The notes under the pieces: generated by a model | Database searches by the model: none | What the model saw: only the letters and a program-made list of their open reading frames with translations | What the model was told of the DNA's origin: nothing | Position numbers and translations under genes: made by a program | In this document: positions 12,662 to 23,493 of the stretch, in pieces | How the letters are laid out: each line of letters begins with the position of its first letter | Numbering within the stretch: position 1 is the first letter of the stretch | Assembly (NCBI GenBank): GCA_947561585.1 | Contig: CANNZV010001609.1 | Span: 184,409 to 248,408, forward strand | Direction: 5' to 3' | From: Caprella mutica | Taxonomy: Eukaryota > Arthropoda > Malacostraca > Amphipoda > Caprellidae | DNA: 64,000 nucleotides

Positions 12662-13255
12662 CAGTAGTAACTGGACTTACTGTAGAAGGTCTCAGGTGCC
12701 AGTGTTTAATACCCCTCTTCCCCTCCATTTCTTCCTAACTTTTCCTAACTAGTTTAGCTCGTTAGAAGTGATTCCTTATCACTCTAATGTACTTAACTTA
12801 CTGAATAATGTGTCTTTGAACTACGATTTCGTGTTTTCAAATGATACGGATTGGTGTTTAATTATTACAACCTTTAAAAGTTGTATAATAGGTAGTTAGT
12901 TGTTCGAGTTCTCTCAGACATCATTTATCTTGATAACAACCGAACATCTCACCAAAGTTCTCAAGAGAAAAGGATGCATTAACTTCTAATTCATTATTCA
13001 GTAAATATAAATATTCACTAAATCCAATACTGTACTGTGATTTCTCATTTCCTGTAGTTTCAAAATACTTCAACTAATATGATATGCAATGATATTCACA
13101 TCTATTTGCCTAGTACGATTCAGATAATAACTTTTCATTATCTGACATCTATTATTAAGTTTTCAATGCAACGAAAAATAATTTAGAGTTTATACACATG
13201 CTATCCTAAAAATAACCTACTTGAAAATAGGGAGGGAAATGACCTGATGGACATT
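12662..13255. other. Non-coding stretch
   Basis: No gene, array or inverted repeat is visible. The sequence is AT-rich with only short open frames. Confidence 0.5.
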
Positions 13256-13559
13256 AGTTACCACCTGCAAGGAAATGAGTGGAACCTGACAAATTACTTC
13301 TTTCGAGCTATCTTCAGTTCAGGAGGTATGTCAAACCTTTCTTTTTATTGACTAGAGGAACTTAATAGTAGGATGCAACACTCCTTAACCTTATAGGATA
13401 TTTCCTGTACAAACTATTAGGTAAATCACTTTGTTGCATACACCCTCACTCCTGTACCTAGGGGGAGATCCCTTTTAACTGACGGTTCCACCATTTCTAT
13501 TTTGAGAAACAGAAATATATTGTAACTTTATGATGGGCACTCGTAGAGCACATCACTTC

Positions 13560-14152
13560 AAAGCCGCTTATAAAAGACCTTGACCATCCAATGATCCTTC
13601 ATGTATTGATGACTTTGCTCTTGACCTTTGACCTGATCGCTCCTGAGATCTCAAAAACTATTTTTTGAATGATTATCAATCTTTCCACCAAACTTAAGGC
13701 AATTTGGTTGAACACCTTATGAGTTATTAGGTTATAAATGACCTTGACCTTTAACCCAACGAACCCAAAATATAATAACCTGGTTTCTGAATTTTAACAA
13801 ATCGCCCCACCAAACTTCAGGCAATTTGGTTGAATAATTTTTAGTTTTGAATCACCTTGACATTGATCTTAGACATGATCTCCCCAATAATCTAACTAAT
13901 GGTTCCTGATTATTGACAAACCTTCCCACCAATATTCAGGTTATTTCAAATTTAGAGTTATTGAGTTACGAATAACCTTCACCTTTGACCCGATGGCTTA
14001 AAATATCTAATCGACTGGTTCTTAGATACTGAACAACCGTCTCCATAAATTTCATGCAATTTGGTTGAATACTTTTTGAGTTATGCAAATAACAAGATTA
14101 CAAATAAATGAATGCTGACCAAAATATACCTCCTGCAAATTGGGAAGGTAAT
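13560..14152 (+). mobile_element. Receptor-site MITE/SINE-like element, copy 1 (four internal units)
   Basis: This belongs to a dispersed family also seen at 21046, 23707 and 24430. Four degenerate internal units of about 118 bp each carry CCTTGACCTTTGACC-like and CACCAAACTTCAGGCAATTT-like blocks followed by TTTTGAGTTAT. The right end reads AATGCTGACCAAAATATACC and a small hairpin ending GGGAAGGTAA. A left end may lie near 13256 (TTAGTTACC). A perfect DR1 site, TGACCTTTGACCT, is at 13622-13634. There is no coding capacity. Superfamily is not assigned. Confidence 0.6.
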
Positions 14153-14568
14153 TATTCAATTTGCTATTAGACCTGCAGGTATCATAGATTAAATGTCAAT
14201 TATTATATTCATTTTCATAGATGATCTAAAATTTGGAGCAATTCGATAACTTAAATTCACATAATTAACTCAGTTTCCGGACTGTCTCTTCAATTTCACC
14301 TACATTTAACATTGTTCATTACTGATAATAATGATAATACTTAAAATAGTTAATATCTCGCCACATTACACAATATGAACTTTAATTCAATCAGTTTATA
14401 GCAACCGAAAGTGTAGGTCTCCATGTCACTTTATTTACATATGAATAGCATTAGTTTTATTCTCGTGAAACTGCAAGGATGGATCACTGAGAGCAGTTCC
14501 AGAAAAAATTTGGGGAGCGTTCTCACCATCTCCAATTTCACAGTGGATGATTTCTCGCTACGTTCCGC

Positions 14569-15240
14569 TCTACGAGTCTCTGACGCTACTTACTTCAGAA
14601 TACAAGTATAACTACGAGATGTTCACTCTACGAGTCTCTGACGCTACTTACTTCACACTATAAGTAACTACGAGATGTTCACTCTACGAGTCTCTGACGC
14701 TACTTACTTCAGAATACAAGTAACTAAGAGATGTTCACTCTACGAGTCTCTGAAGCTACTTACTGCAGACTACAAGTAACTACGAGATGTTCACTCTACG
14801 AGTCTCTGACGCTACTTACTTCAGACTATAAGTAACTACGAGATGTTCACTCTACGAGTCTCTGGCGCTACTTACTTCACACTATAAGTAACTACGAGAT
14901 GTTCACTCTACGAGTCTCTGACGCTACTTACTTCAGAATACAAGTAACTAAGAGATGATCACTCTACGAGTCTCTGAAGCTACTTACTGCAGACTACAAG
15001 TAACTACGAGATGTTCACTCTACGAGTCTCTGACGCTACTTACTTCAGACTATAAGTAACTACGAGATGTTCACTCTACGAGTCTCTGACGCTACTTACT
15101 TCACACTATAAGTAACTACGAGATGTTCACTCTACGAGTCTCTGGCGCTACTTACTTCACACTATAAGTAACTACGAGATGTTCACTCTACGAGTCTCTG
15201 GCGTTACCTTCTTTTCACCACAAGTAACTGCAAGATGCTC
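14569..15240. repeat. Minisatellite, 56-bp monomer, 12 copies, with 4-unit higher-order repeat
   Basis: The monomer starts TCTACGAGTCTCTGACGCTA and ends ACTACGAGATGTTCAC. Four diagnostic variants (CACACTATAAG; CAGAATACAAG with CTAAGAGATG; GAAGCT with CTGCAGACTAC; CAGACTATAAG) appear in the same order in units 2-5 and again in units 6-9. This gives a 224-bp higher-order repeat. The last unit is degenerate. Confidence 0.93.
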
Positions 15241-16606
15241 TCTCTCAAATCATCTAAAGTGTGTCGTATTGGCTGTCCTAATGTACCTAATTTAGTGACT
15301 AGAAAGTACTCACGTAGGGAACTGTGTCGTAAATTTATTTAAATGGGGCCAGTAGAAGGTGAGTATCTTGCAGATGCGCCAACTTTAAATACTGAAATTG
15401 GAGGGTATATTTCAATGAATTTCGTACATCAATTCTGAAAAGATTCATTATGAAGACTTATTCAAATACTGCAATGACTTGAGAAGATTCCAATCTGCAC
15501 TTGTGTACAACACACCGCAAACCAAAATTGAGACCAAAATCTGTTTTCCTTCGCCCACTCGGTGGTTAATCCTCTCCTCGAGTCCCGCACATCTGTGTTT
15601 CACGTGACGCACTCATTTATAAACTCTAGTTACTTGGTTTCGTACCTGAGAGTCTCTGACCAATCACAGCATCGCTTTTTCGACCTCATCACTGGGATTC
15701 ATATCTCAGTGAGAGTGTGCCTGTGGTAGGGGAAGGTGCTCGGTGTGTGTGGGTGGCTTGGATTTTCCTGAGATAGGACAGGGTGTTTTTAGTGTACATT
15801 CATCGGTTCAATTTCGACTGATTTTTTGACTCAGTTGTTGGATATAAAAATGTAATTTGCATCTACGTAACCGTGAGTTTCTTAATTATCTACATAGCGA
15901 ACTCATTTAATCCGTCAATACAAATAACATCGATGATTTTTCACTCTCTGCCATTTAATTCAATAGCTAACTGATCTAAGCCAAAATGTGAAGGATGTTA
16001 TATACAAAAATATATCAAAGCACTTTATTGTTTCTGATTTTAAGTGACTTTTTATAATCAAGAATTCAATTATCACTAATTAAATCCATCTTTAATTGTC
16101 AACAAATATGATATATCTTCCTATATTTTAGTGAATTAATTACAAAGTATAAACAGTCAAAAATATCTTTTTCTAATCTTAGTTATGATGTAAGTTTTCG
16201 GATATGTGTGATCTCTTCGTCAGCGATAAGATTTAGTAGGTAGGGTACCCAGATAACTGTAATGTTGATGTAATTAATTAAAATGATCAAATATACTCAT
16301 TGTATCTATGTTTATTGCATAGTCACCAAACTGCATGTAACAATTACCATCTTCTGTATGAGATAGCTCTATTATTGCTGTGTATTTGGTGAGATGTGAG
16401 TTACGGACAGAAGCATACAGACACAATTTCAATTCCTACCAAATTTGACTGTTTGCATAAGAACCCAAAATGTACAGTTTGTATTTAACAAAATATTTCA
16501 ATATAGTTCGTAATCGAGATATTCTAGGCTAATTTGTGTCATACGTAGTGAAATTGAAACGAACTTTGATTCCCGAAAGCCTAATCCATCCAAACTGCTT
16601 AGTTTT
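15241..16606. other. Non-coding stretch upstream of the foldback-like element
   Basis: No gene is recognised. The part near 15540-15790 is less AT-rich and contains CACGTG, CCAATCACAGC and GT-rich tracts, which could suggest a promoter-like or TE-derived patch, but no transcript evidence is available. The remainder is AT-rich. Confidence 0.4.
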
Positions 16607-16752
16607 CAAGATAGTGACTTTAAAGTTTCAAAAGTACTCCTACCTAGATATTCACAAGTACTTACAGATGGTTAGTAGTGGGAAATTAAACATAACAGAC
16701 CTTAGTTTCCTCTTGAAAGAGTCTCTTCAGAAGAGGTCCCAGCTAACCATAT
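16607..16752 (+). repeat. Left terminal inverted repeat
   Basis: This pairs with 19343-19537 on the opposite strand. Shared blocks include AGTTTCAAAAGTACTCCTAC, TTCACAAGTACTTAC, AGATGGTTAGTAGTGGGAAA and, further in, CCCAGCTAACCA. It is about 50 bp shorter than its partner through one central indel. Confidence 0.85.
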
Positions 16753-16754
16753 CC

Positions 16755-17570
16755 TCTCTGACCCGCGTGGGACAGAGGGGGACATCCCTCGCCAGCGAGG
16801 GACAGAGAGGGACAGGGGATTTCAGACGTCTGCAGACGTCTGAATTCCCACGTCTTTCCAACGTCTGAAATCCCACTCACGTCCCACGTCTTGCATAAGC
16901 GGGATGTCCCTCGTCTGTCCCACGTCTTAAATCCCACTCACATCCCACGTCTTTCCCACGCGGGATGTCCCTCTCTGTCCCACGCGGGATGTCCCTCTCT
17001 GTCCCACGCGGGATGTCCCTCTCTGTCCCACGTCTGTCCCACGTGGGATGTCCCTCTCTGTCCCACGCAGGAGGTCCCTCTCTGTCCCACGCGGGATGTC
17101 CCTCTCTGTCCCACGTCTGTCCCACGTGGGATATCCCTCTCTGTCCCACGCGGGATGTCCCTCTCTGTCCCACGTCTGTCCCACGTGGGATGTCCCTCTC
17201 TGTCCCACGTGGGATGTCCCTCTCTGTCCCACGCGGGATATCCCTCTCTGTCCCACGTCTGTCCCACGTGGGATGTCCCTCTCTGTCCCACGCGGGATGT
17301 CCCTCTCTGTCCCACGTCTGTCCCACGCGGGATGTCCCTCTCTGTCCCTCGTCTGTTTTACGCGGGAAAAAGTACGCGGGATGTCCCTCTCTGTCCCACG
17401 TCTGTCCCACGCGGGATGTCCCTCTCTGTCCCACGCGGGATGTCCCTCTCTGTCCCACGTCTGTCCCACGTGGGATGTCCCTCTCTGTCCCACGCGGGAT
17501 ATCCCTCTCTGTCCCACGTCTGTCCCACGTTGGATGTCCCTCTCTGTCCCTCGTCTGTTTTACGCGGGAA
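16755..17570. repeat. GC-rich TGTCCCACG array, left arm (24- and 36-bp units)
   Basis: The 24-bp unit begins GGGATGTCCCTCTCTGTCCC and ends ACGC or ACGT. Many units carry an extra 12 bp (GTCTGTCCCACG), giving 36 bp, so both periods stay divisible by three and produce open frames of about 200 codons in five frames. The first 150 bp hold nested inverted repeats such as AGACGTCTGCAGACGTCT and CCCTCGCCAGCGAGGG. A break unit, TTTTACGCGGGAAAAAGT, occurs twice (about 17355 and 17557). The base composition contrasts sharply with the AT-rich surroundings. Confidence 0.93.
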
Positions 17571-17619
17571 AAAGTTATACAAAAAAGGTATATCTATCTC
17601 AAGCTTTATTTACGTATCA

Positions 17620-18290
17620 TAACTAGGTAGGTATTCATAAACAGATGTAGGTATCTAGTATCTAGGTAGGCATTGATGAATAATACTAGGTAGTAGGTAA
17701 GTAGGTACGGATTGATGAACACTACCTAGTAGGTATACTAGGTAGGTAGGTATTGGTACTGGTAGGTATCTAGGTAGGTATTTTCAAACAGTTATAGGTA
17801 ACTAGATAAGCATTGATAAACACTAGTAGATAACAAGGTAGGCATTGACAAACAGTTGTTGGTAACTAGGTAGGTATTGATGAATACTAGTATTTAACTA
17901 GGACCTATACCTATTGGTTTTTATATACAGTTGTAGGCCACTAGGTAGGCAATGTTAAACACAAGAAGGTAACTAATTAGGTATTGATAAGCAGATGTAG
18001 GCAACTAGGTAGGCATTGATAAACACCAGTAGGTAATTAGGTAGGTATTGACAAACAGTAATATAGGTAACTAAGTAGGTACTGATAAATACTACGTAAT
18101 AGGCAAGTAGTGATAACCACCAGTAGGTACAGATTGGTGGTTATCACTTGTAGGTTACTAGGTAGTTATAAATAAACTCTAGTAAGTAACTAGATAGGTA
18201 TAAGGTAGTGATATCACCAGAAGGTAACTATAGGTAATATTAATTAACAGTTAAAGGTAATTAGGTAGTTAATAACATTAATTAACATTA
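17620..18290. repeat. Degenerate AGGTAGG repeat region
   Basis: Imperfect units of roughly 30-45 bp combine TAACTAGGTAGGTATTGATA with AACAGTTGTAGG or ACACCAGTAGG. Similarity decays toward the right. It looks like an older array than the sharply conserved ones elsewhere and lies in the interior of the composite element. Confidence 0.7.
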
Positions 18291-18455
18291 TCATTACAAA
18301 TATTAATAAATAACTTTATACACGTTCTTATCATTTACATTAAAAAATAAAAGATACCAAAATGTAGAATATTAAATTATATTTATTTAAAATAATTTTA
18401 AGAAGCACGCAAGTAATCAAGTTGGATAAAGATCATTTTAATACTACTTCTACCA

Positions 18456-18541
18456 TGTCCAGGATGGCTGAGAGGTAGAGACGCAGGCTTCAATAGTACA
18501 TCACACTAGAGTCCTGAGTTCGATTCCCGAGATGACCACTA
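18456..18541 (+). pseudogene. tRNA-Leu(CAA)-like sequence (tRNA pseudogene or SINE head)
   Basis: An A-box-like TGGCTGAGAGG at 18465-18475 and a B-box-like GAGTTCGATTCC at 18516-18527 have tRNA spacing. The 5' part, GTCCAGGATGGCTGAGAGGT, resembles eukaryotic tRNA-Leu, and GGCTTCAATAG lies where a CAA anticodon would be. The acceptor and T stems do not pair well, so a working tRNA is unlikely. It lies in the AT-rich core of the composite element. A tRNA-derived SINE head is the alternative. Confidence 0.5.
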
Positions 18542-18739
18542 CAATTCTTTCTCCATTTCTTCCCATTTAATTTGTATATAACAATATGTAAAATTAAAAT
18601 AAATGATATACAGCCAAATGTACATATACACTATATGCAATATGGTTAGAAATTGCAATAATAATTAGTATGATCTTTTTTTATTTCTTATACATATTTA
18701 TATACCCCAATTAACCGAAGTAGTTTGAGCCAAAAGAGA

Positions 18740-19335
18740 GATATGTCCCCCTTGCAGAGGGGGACATCCACACTCTGTCCCACGTCTTGCAGAGGGGGAC
18801 ATCCGCACTCTGTCCCACGTCTTGCAGAGGGGGACATTCGCACTCTGTCCCACGTCTTGCAGAGGGGGACATCCGCACTCTGTCCCACGTCTTGCAGAGG
18901 GGGACATCCACACTCTGTCCCACGTCTTGCAGAGGGGGATATTCCCACTCTGTCCCACGTCTTGAATACTCACTCTGTCCCACGTGGGTCCCACGTCTTA
19001 TTTCCCTCTTCCCTCTATAGCGAGGGACATCCGCACTCTGTCCCACGTGGGTCCCACGTCTTGAATCCCTCTATAGCGAGGGACATCCACACTCTGTCCC
19101 ACGTGGGTCCCACGTCTTGAAAACGGAGTGGGGTAAGACGTGGGACAGGTGAATGTCCCCCTCTGTCAGAGGGGGACAAGACGTGGGATCAGACGTCTTG
19201 CAGAGGGGGACCCCTGTGCAAATGAAGAGGGTTAGACGTCTGCAAGACGTCTGATGTCCCCCGCCCCACGTCTTGTCCCACGTCTTAAATCCCTCTATAG
19301 CGAGGGGTATCAGACGTCTTAAGACGTGGGACAAA
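18740..19335. repeat. GC-rich TGTCCCACG array, right arm (35-bp unit)
   Basis: Six units of about 35 bp begin CAGAGGGGGACATCCGCACT and end TGTCCCACGTCTTG. Toward the right the order loosens into blocks of TCCCACGTGGGTCCCACGTC, CCTCTATAGCGAGGGACATC and palindromic AGACGTCT modules. It shares its core words with the left arm but has a different period. The overlapping open frames on both strands are repeat read-through. Confidence 0.9.
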
Positions 19336-19342
19336 CAGCTTT

Positions 19343-19537
19343 TGGTTAGCTGGGGTGTCCGATCTCATTGAAGCTGAAGGCAGACACTTCGAACATTTAT
19401 TGTACATTTAATACCATTATAATAGGTAGCAAGGTTTGTTAAGTTTAATTTCCCACTACTAACCATCTGTTTGTACCGTAAGTACTTGTGAATATGTAGG
19501 TAGGAGTACTTTTGAAACTTTAAAAGTCACTATCTTG
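19343..19537 (-). repeat. Right terminal inverted repeat
   Basis: This is the reverse-complement partner of 16607-16752. The outer approximately 95 bp match with a few substitutions and one small insertion (GTAC near 19475). The inner part carries the TGGTTAGCTGG block matching CCAGCTAACCA on the left. Confidence 0.85.
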
Positions 19538-21039
19538 TATTGGAAATTATGGGACGAAGTTATACTAGTTGCAGTTTATTTTTATATTTATTTACTAATT
19601 AGATAATTCACATAATTTGATTTGATTTATAAGAAACAATATAATTTTAATGGTTTTCGAACAGTTATTATAAGTTGAATTAGATTAAAGTGATTTGTGA
19701 ATGTAAAGGCCTGCAACTAGTCCATGAATCCCACAGCTGTTCGTATTGGTGTGGAGCACGATTCGGGTCTTCTATCCCAATCCAATCTTCCACACTGTAA
19801 GCAAAAAAAGGAATAATTTAGAATCCGTGAAATTTTAATTATTAAAGTTATTTCAGTTATAAAAACTAAGTTATAATTGCACGGACCCAAATAAGTTTTC
19901 TAGGTTTTAATATTTAAATACAGTGAAGAATTTAATTTTATTATTGACTTTGAATGTGGAATAAGAAGGAAAATTTAGATCGCATAAAACTGTGCTAAGT
20001 TATAGTGGCGACAAACCTTAAATTTCCCAATTCCACCGGCATCTTCTGATCAGATAGTCACAGGTTGAAACAATTGAGGAGAGTACGAGCTAGGCCGAAA
20101 TTAAGAATACTGCAGCTGCTTTCAGATACTAGACGACTGGACAATGCGGAAATATTGTAGATAACAAGTTTCACAGACGTTGTACCAACATTGTATTCAT
20201 CAAATAATTCCTTCAGTAACTAATCTCAATCAGACTTCGAATTCCCACATTGCACAGCTTTTCAACCTGGTGGGGCTCATTATAGAAGTTTTAGTGTAGC
20301 ATCATTATGATATTATTACTCATCAACCAAATACAGCCACGTTGTTGTTGTAGGTCATGCTTATCAATTTCGTTCTGCCTTCCATAATAGACCGTCACCT
20401 GCTTCACAGCTGATTTGCGAATTTGACATTATTTAACAGGGTTCACCTGCTCAGGGTATCTGAAATTCTTGGTGATATCTTTTAGAGGAATAGAGGTGAA
20501 AGTCGCCAAAAACACAGTATTATGGATTATTCAATTTGAATATAAACTACTAGAGTTAAACTAATTGTGGCCCGTGCAAGCTATATATATTATTTCCAAC
20601 ATCATGAAAACTAAGCAGTTTTGATAATTCAGCTTAGGTGAAACAATGTTTTTGTTTTATATAAAATTCTTTATGAATGTTAAAAATTACCCCAGATTCA
20701 GGGTATCGATCTCTCGATAACGAAGCGTGTATGGAGACTTTTCATTATTGAAAAAGTCTTTATAATGGCTTTCCATGCAAAGTGTCTAATATTTTCGGAA
20801 ATATAATGAAACATCCTGTACATTTTTATTGGAATACAATGAAGCTGAGAATTATTATATTTTATTTCTTATACAATCACTCATCATCTCTCAAAGCCTT
20901 TAGGACCGAGTGTGAAGAATTAGTCACATAAGAAATAAAGGACTACACTGTGATATATTAATGTGTGGAGCCTAGTGACGAATGTGACTATAGGCTCCAC
21001 ACATACATGAAAAAAATTCATGAGATTTTAATATAACAA
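19538..21039. other. AT-rich non-coding stretch
   Basis: I see no gene or array. The only clear structure is the hairpin at 20962-21004. Confidence 0.5.
20962..21004. repeat. Hairpin with 13-bp perfect arms
   Basis: The arms TGTGTGGAGCCTA and TAGGCTCCACACA flank GTGACGAATGTGACTA-like sequence that can pair further (TGAC with GACTA). This could be a short foldback element or a structured RNA segment. Nothing identifies it further. Confidence 0.7.
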
Positions 21040-21045
21040 AAATTA

Positions 21046-21240
21046 GTTACCATTTGCAATATTGTTATTCGCTTAACTCAAAAAATATTCTACCAAATTG
21101 CCTGAAATTTGGAGGGACGATTGGTCATTGTCCAGGAACCGTTTGGTTTGATTTTGGGAGCGAACTGGTCAAGCGTCAATGTCATATACAATTCAAAGAT
21201 TAGTGGATGGCAATGGTCTACGTGTGTCCGTCATCTATTT
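21046..21240 (-). mobile_element. Receptor-site MITE/SINE-like element, copy 2
   Basis: On the minus strand this carries the family order: CCAATGAT-like start, TGACGCTTGACCAGTTCGCT, the CAAATTTCAGGCAATTTGGT block, TTTTTTGAGTTAAGCGAATA, and a terminal TTGCAAATGGTAACTAA. It has a single internal unit and is degenerate, with no coding capacity. Confidence 0.55.
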
Positions 21241-22094
21241 ATATACTTGTAAATATAATAGAGTGAAGAGTTACAACAACCACCAGTAAGTGCAAATAAT
21301 GTCATTTCTCTGGTAGAATCTAATGTTCGTGGGTGTTTTTTCAACCAACCTCCCACAGAGTATTCGAATTATCCTCCCAATAATGAAAAGGCTGCCCCAT
21401 GGCTTCACAATCCATTAACCTCATTTAATTAGTGAGTAATGAAATGCTTAATTGGCTCCGAAACCCCACAAATCAACAACTCAATGTCCCGTTAATTGAT
21501 TGTGACTGCGATAAACACTTTACATTAGAGAAAAAAGAGGCCAGTGAATTGATTATGTGATATTCTTTGGTGTCCGAATTCATCTTGTGTCTGTCAAAGA
21601 TGTAAAGGAAACGAATATCAGGTCTGATGTTCGAAACTTCTTCGTTGTGAAGCTAACGTAACAAATTGCAAAGATGGATTTGTAAAGTTAGAATTTCTGG
21701 CAAAGAAATCTCATTCTGTGAGAAAATATTGAATTTATTTTAAAGTTAGATTCTCGGCGATGGATAACAACTGTCCATTTTCTCACTCGTCCTTCTGTTA
21801 GAGGATAGTTAATTGGGACATGTAGGTGTGTATACGCAAGAGTTTGTCGAACAGTTGAATACTAGTTCAATCTTTCACTTTATCTTCTTACTTCTAATTA
21901 CCTTTCTAAGTTTTACGAACACTTAACATTGCAACTGTTTAACTAATTATTTTACCTACACTGCTTGCCTAGTTTAGCGCTTCAGTTCATGGAATTCATA
22001 CGCCTTTAAGATGGCAGTGAATTATAATATTTAAATCGCTGAATGAGGCACACAATGTCACTACATAATTCAAGGTACAGTGAAAGTATCATTA

Positions 22095-22261
22095 GGGTGA
22101 GTTACAAATTATCGGTCAGTACTACGTATCTTCTGTCATATAAAAAAACACGATATAATAGATATTAGTATTAGATAACACTGTATAATAATAACAATTT
22201 TTATATTGATTTTCCTATATGACCGAAGATGTAATACTGACCGATAATTCGTAACATACCC
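22095..22261. mobile_element. 167-bp MITE with TA target duplication
   Basis: The left terminus is GGGTGAGTTACAAATTATCG and the right terminus is CGATAATTCGTAACATACCC. The inverted repeat extends about 48 bp with few mismatches (it includes GGTCAGTA and a TCTTC-GTCATAT segment). TA flanks both sides (22093-22094 and 22262-22263), which fits Tc1/mariner-type integration. There is no coding capacity. Confidence 0.8.
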
Positions 22262-22271
22262 TACATTGGTT

Positions 22272-22495
22272 AATTCTTAAATATCTGGTAAGAAAAACTT
22301 ACCTTCGTTCGGACATATTGACTTTTTCCCCTCAGTTCCAATTCATCCCTTGAAATGCTGTTTAATTAGCACACATGCGAGTCAATTGCTTATCCCTAGT
22401 TGTTCATAGCTTGAATATATTCTTTTGTAGGAATTTTCTCTGAGAGCAATCACTACAATTATTGTTCCACTATAAAAAGAAAGTAACCGATGTAC
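22272..22495. other. Short non-coding spacer
   Basis: Nothing is recognised between the two related MITE loci. Confidence 0.5.
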
Positions 22496-22623
22496 GGGTG
22501 AGCTCTTAATAATCGGCCACTACCCCATTTCGGACACGTAAGATAAACCGATATAATAAAATTATTTAATTTTAATTTATATTAGTAACCATGATACCTG
22601 CAGGTATCATGGTTACTAATATA
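22496..22623. mobile_element. Truncated relative of the TA-flanked MITE
   Basis: The left end, GGGTGAGCTCTTAATAATCG, aligns with the MITE at 22095, and AACCGATATAATA matches its interior CACGATATAATA. The right half is replaced by a 46-bp perfect palindrome (22578-22623), and no right terminus is found. Confidence 0.5.
22578..22623. repeat. 46-bp perfect palindrome without spacer
   Basis: The 23-bp arm TATATTAGTAACCATGATAC plus CTG is followed at once by its exact reverse complement. The centre is CCTGCAGG. Related CCTGCAGGTATCAT words occur at 14172 and, altered, at 27922 and 45921. Confidence 0.95.
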
Positions 22624-22689
22624 CAATAATATAATATCCCATAATATATTTTTATTATTAAATAAGTAATATTTGAGACTGCTTATGGA

Positions 22690-23493
22690 TGTATATAGAT
22701 TATAGATTCCAATATACGAACATCACACTGGTTTGTAGATTGCAAAATTTTGAAATTTTCTTCCTTAATTGGGTGATTCGAATCGAAAGAGTGGGCAATT
22801 TTCTAGCCATCGTTTTTCATGAAAACATAAAAAGACATTCGCAAGAGTGTGACCAAGAGGATTTCCCATACCTACACATCAAATTGGGAAAATAACTTAC
22901 CGTTGAAAAGGAAGAGGACATTCTTAACAGCGAGCTCAAGCAACTGCTTGAAGAAACATGAAGATAAACTGGGAGACACCAGTGGGTCTGAGTAGAGAGG
23001 AGGTAGCAATTTCTATGGTTTCATCCAAAGGTATATTGGTGAAAAGAGATTTGATGTCAAAGCTAGCCATGAATAACGAGTGTGAATTCTTGATTTTAGT
23101 AATTTCTTTAACAAAAGAGAACGAGTTTTGAACTGTGTACTGATTGGTGGTGATGGATTTTAGAAAAGGTAGGAGAAACTTTGCTATATTGTATCCTGAA
23201 GTCCCTATGGCCGAAAGAATAGGTCTCAGTGGTGCCCCAATTTTGTGTACTTTCGGTAGTCCGTAAAGTACTCCTGGTTTAGATCCTGAACTGTGAAGAT
23301 AGTCATATTGATCATTATCAATTTCTTTCTTGTTCTTTAATTTAGTAGCTAGTCTGGTAATTTTATCTTCTTGTTTGATTATTTCTTTTAACCAATCTTC
23401 TTGTACATTCCTAAATTTAGATCTATCATCTGAAATAGATACAACTGGAGAGAAGATATAAGTGCTTTGTCTGACTTGCCAAACCATGCGCAA
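22690..23493 (-). pseudogene. Penelope-like element reverse transcriptase fragment (pseudogene)
   Basis: A 185-codon open frame (23493-22936) carries the conserved Penelope-like motifs GVLYGLPKVHK, PLRPILSAIGTSGYNIAKFL and SFDIKSLFTNIPLDETIEI, the last containing the first catalytic aspartate of motif A. An upstream hydrophilic region (DRSKF, EDKITRLATKLK) also matches the family layout. Past the stop, further family-like pieces appear in shifted frames: NVLFLFNGK, then GMGNPLGHTLANVFL and ENCP down to about 22700. The YxDD motif, the thumb and the GIY-YIG endonuclease are absent. It is a frameshifted, truncated copy and not an active element. Established knowledge: Penelope-like elements are retroelements of animals; the start shown is only the open-frame edge. 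Confidence 0.85.

Larger units (their letters stand above)
16607..19537. mobile_element. Foldback-like composite element with long terminal inverted repeats
   Basis: The outer termini are inverted copies: the left begins CAAGATAGTGACTTTA and the right ends TAAAAGTCACTATCTTG. About 95 bp align almost base for base, then homology continues in patches inward to a shared CCCAGCTAACCA. Inside lie, in order, a GC-rich TGTCCCACG array, a degenerate AGGTAGG repeat region, an AT-rich core, a tRNA-Leu-like sequence, and a second GC-rich TGTCCCACG array. No transposase is visible, so it would be non-autonomous. Drosophila FB elements similarly have long inverted arms built of tandem repeats; the comparison is structural only. 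I find no clear target-site duplication (flanks AGTTTT and TATTGG). Confidence 0.65.

Noticed and set aside
16877..17630. Seven overlapping frames of 74-243 codons, Ser/Pro- or Arg/Gly-rich
   Set aside because: They lie in the GC-rich 24/36-bp repeat, whose lack of stops in many frames comes from its composition.
18456..18541. Functional tRNA-Leu gene
   Set aside because: The boxes are recognisable but the acceptor and T stems do not pair properly.
22689..22895. A 68-codon plus-strand frame
   Set aside because: It is the antisense shadow of the frameshifted Penelope-like fragment.
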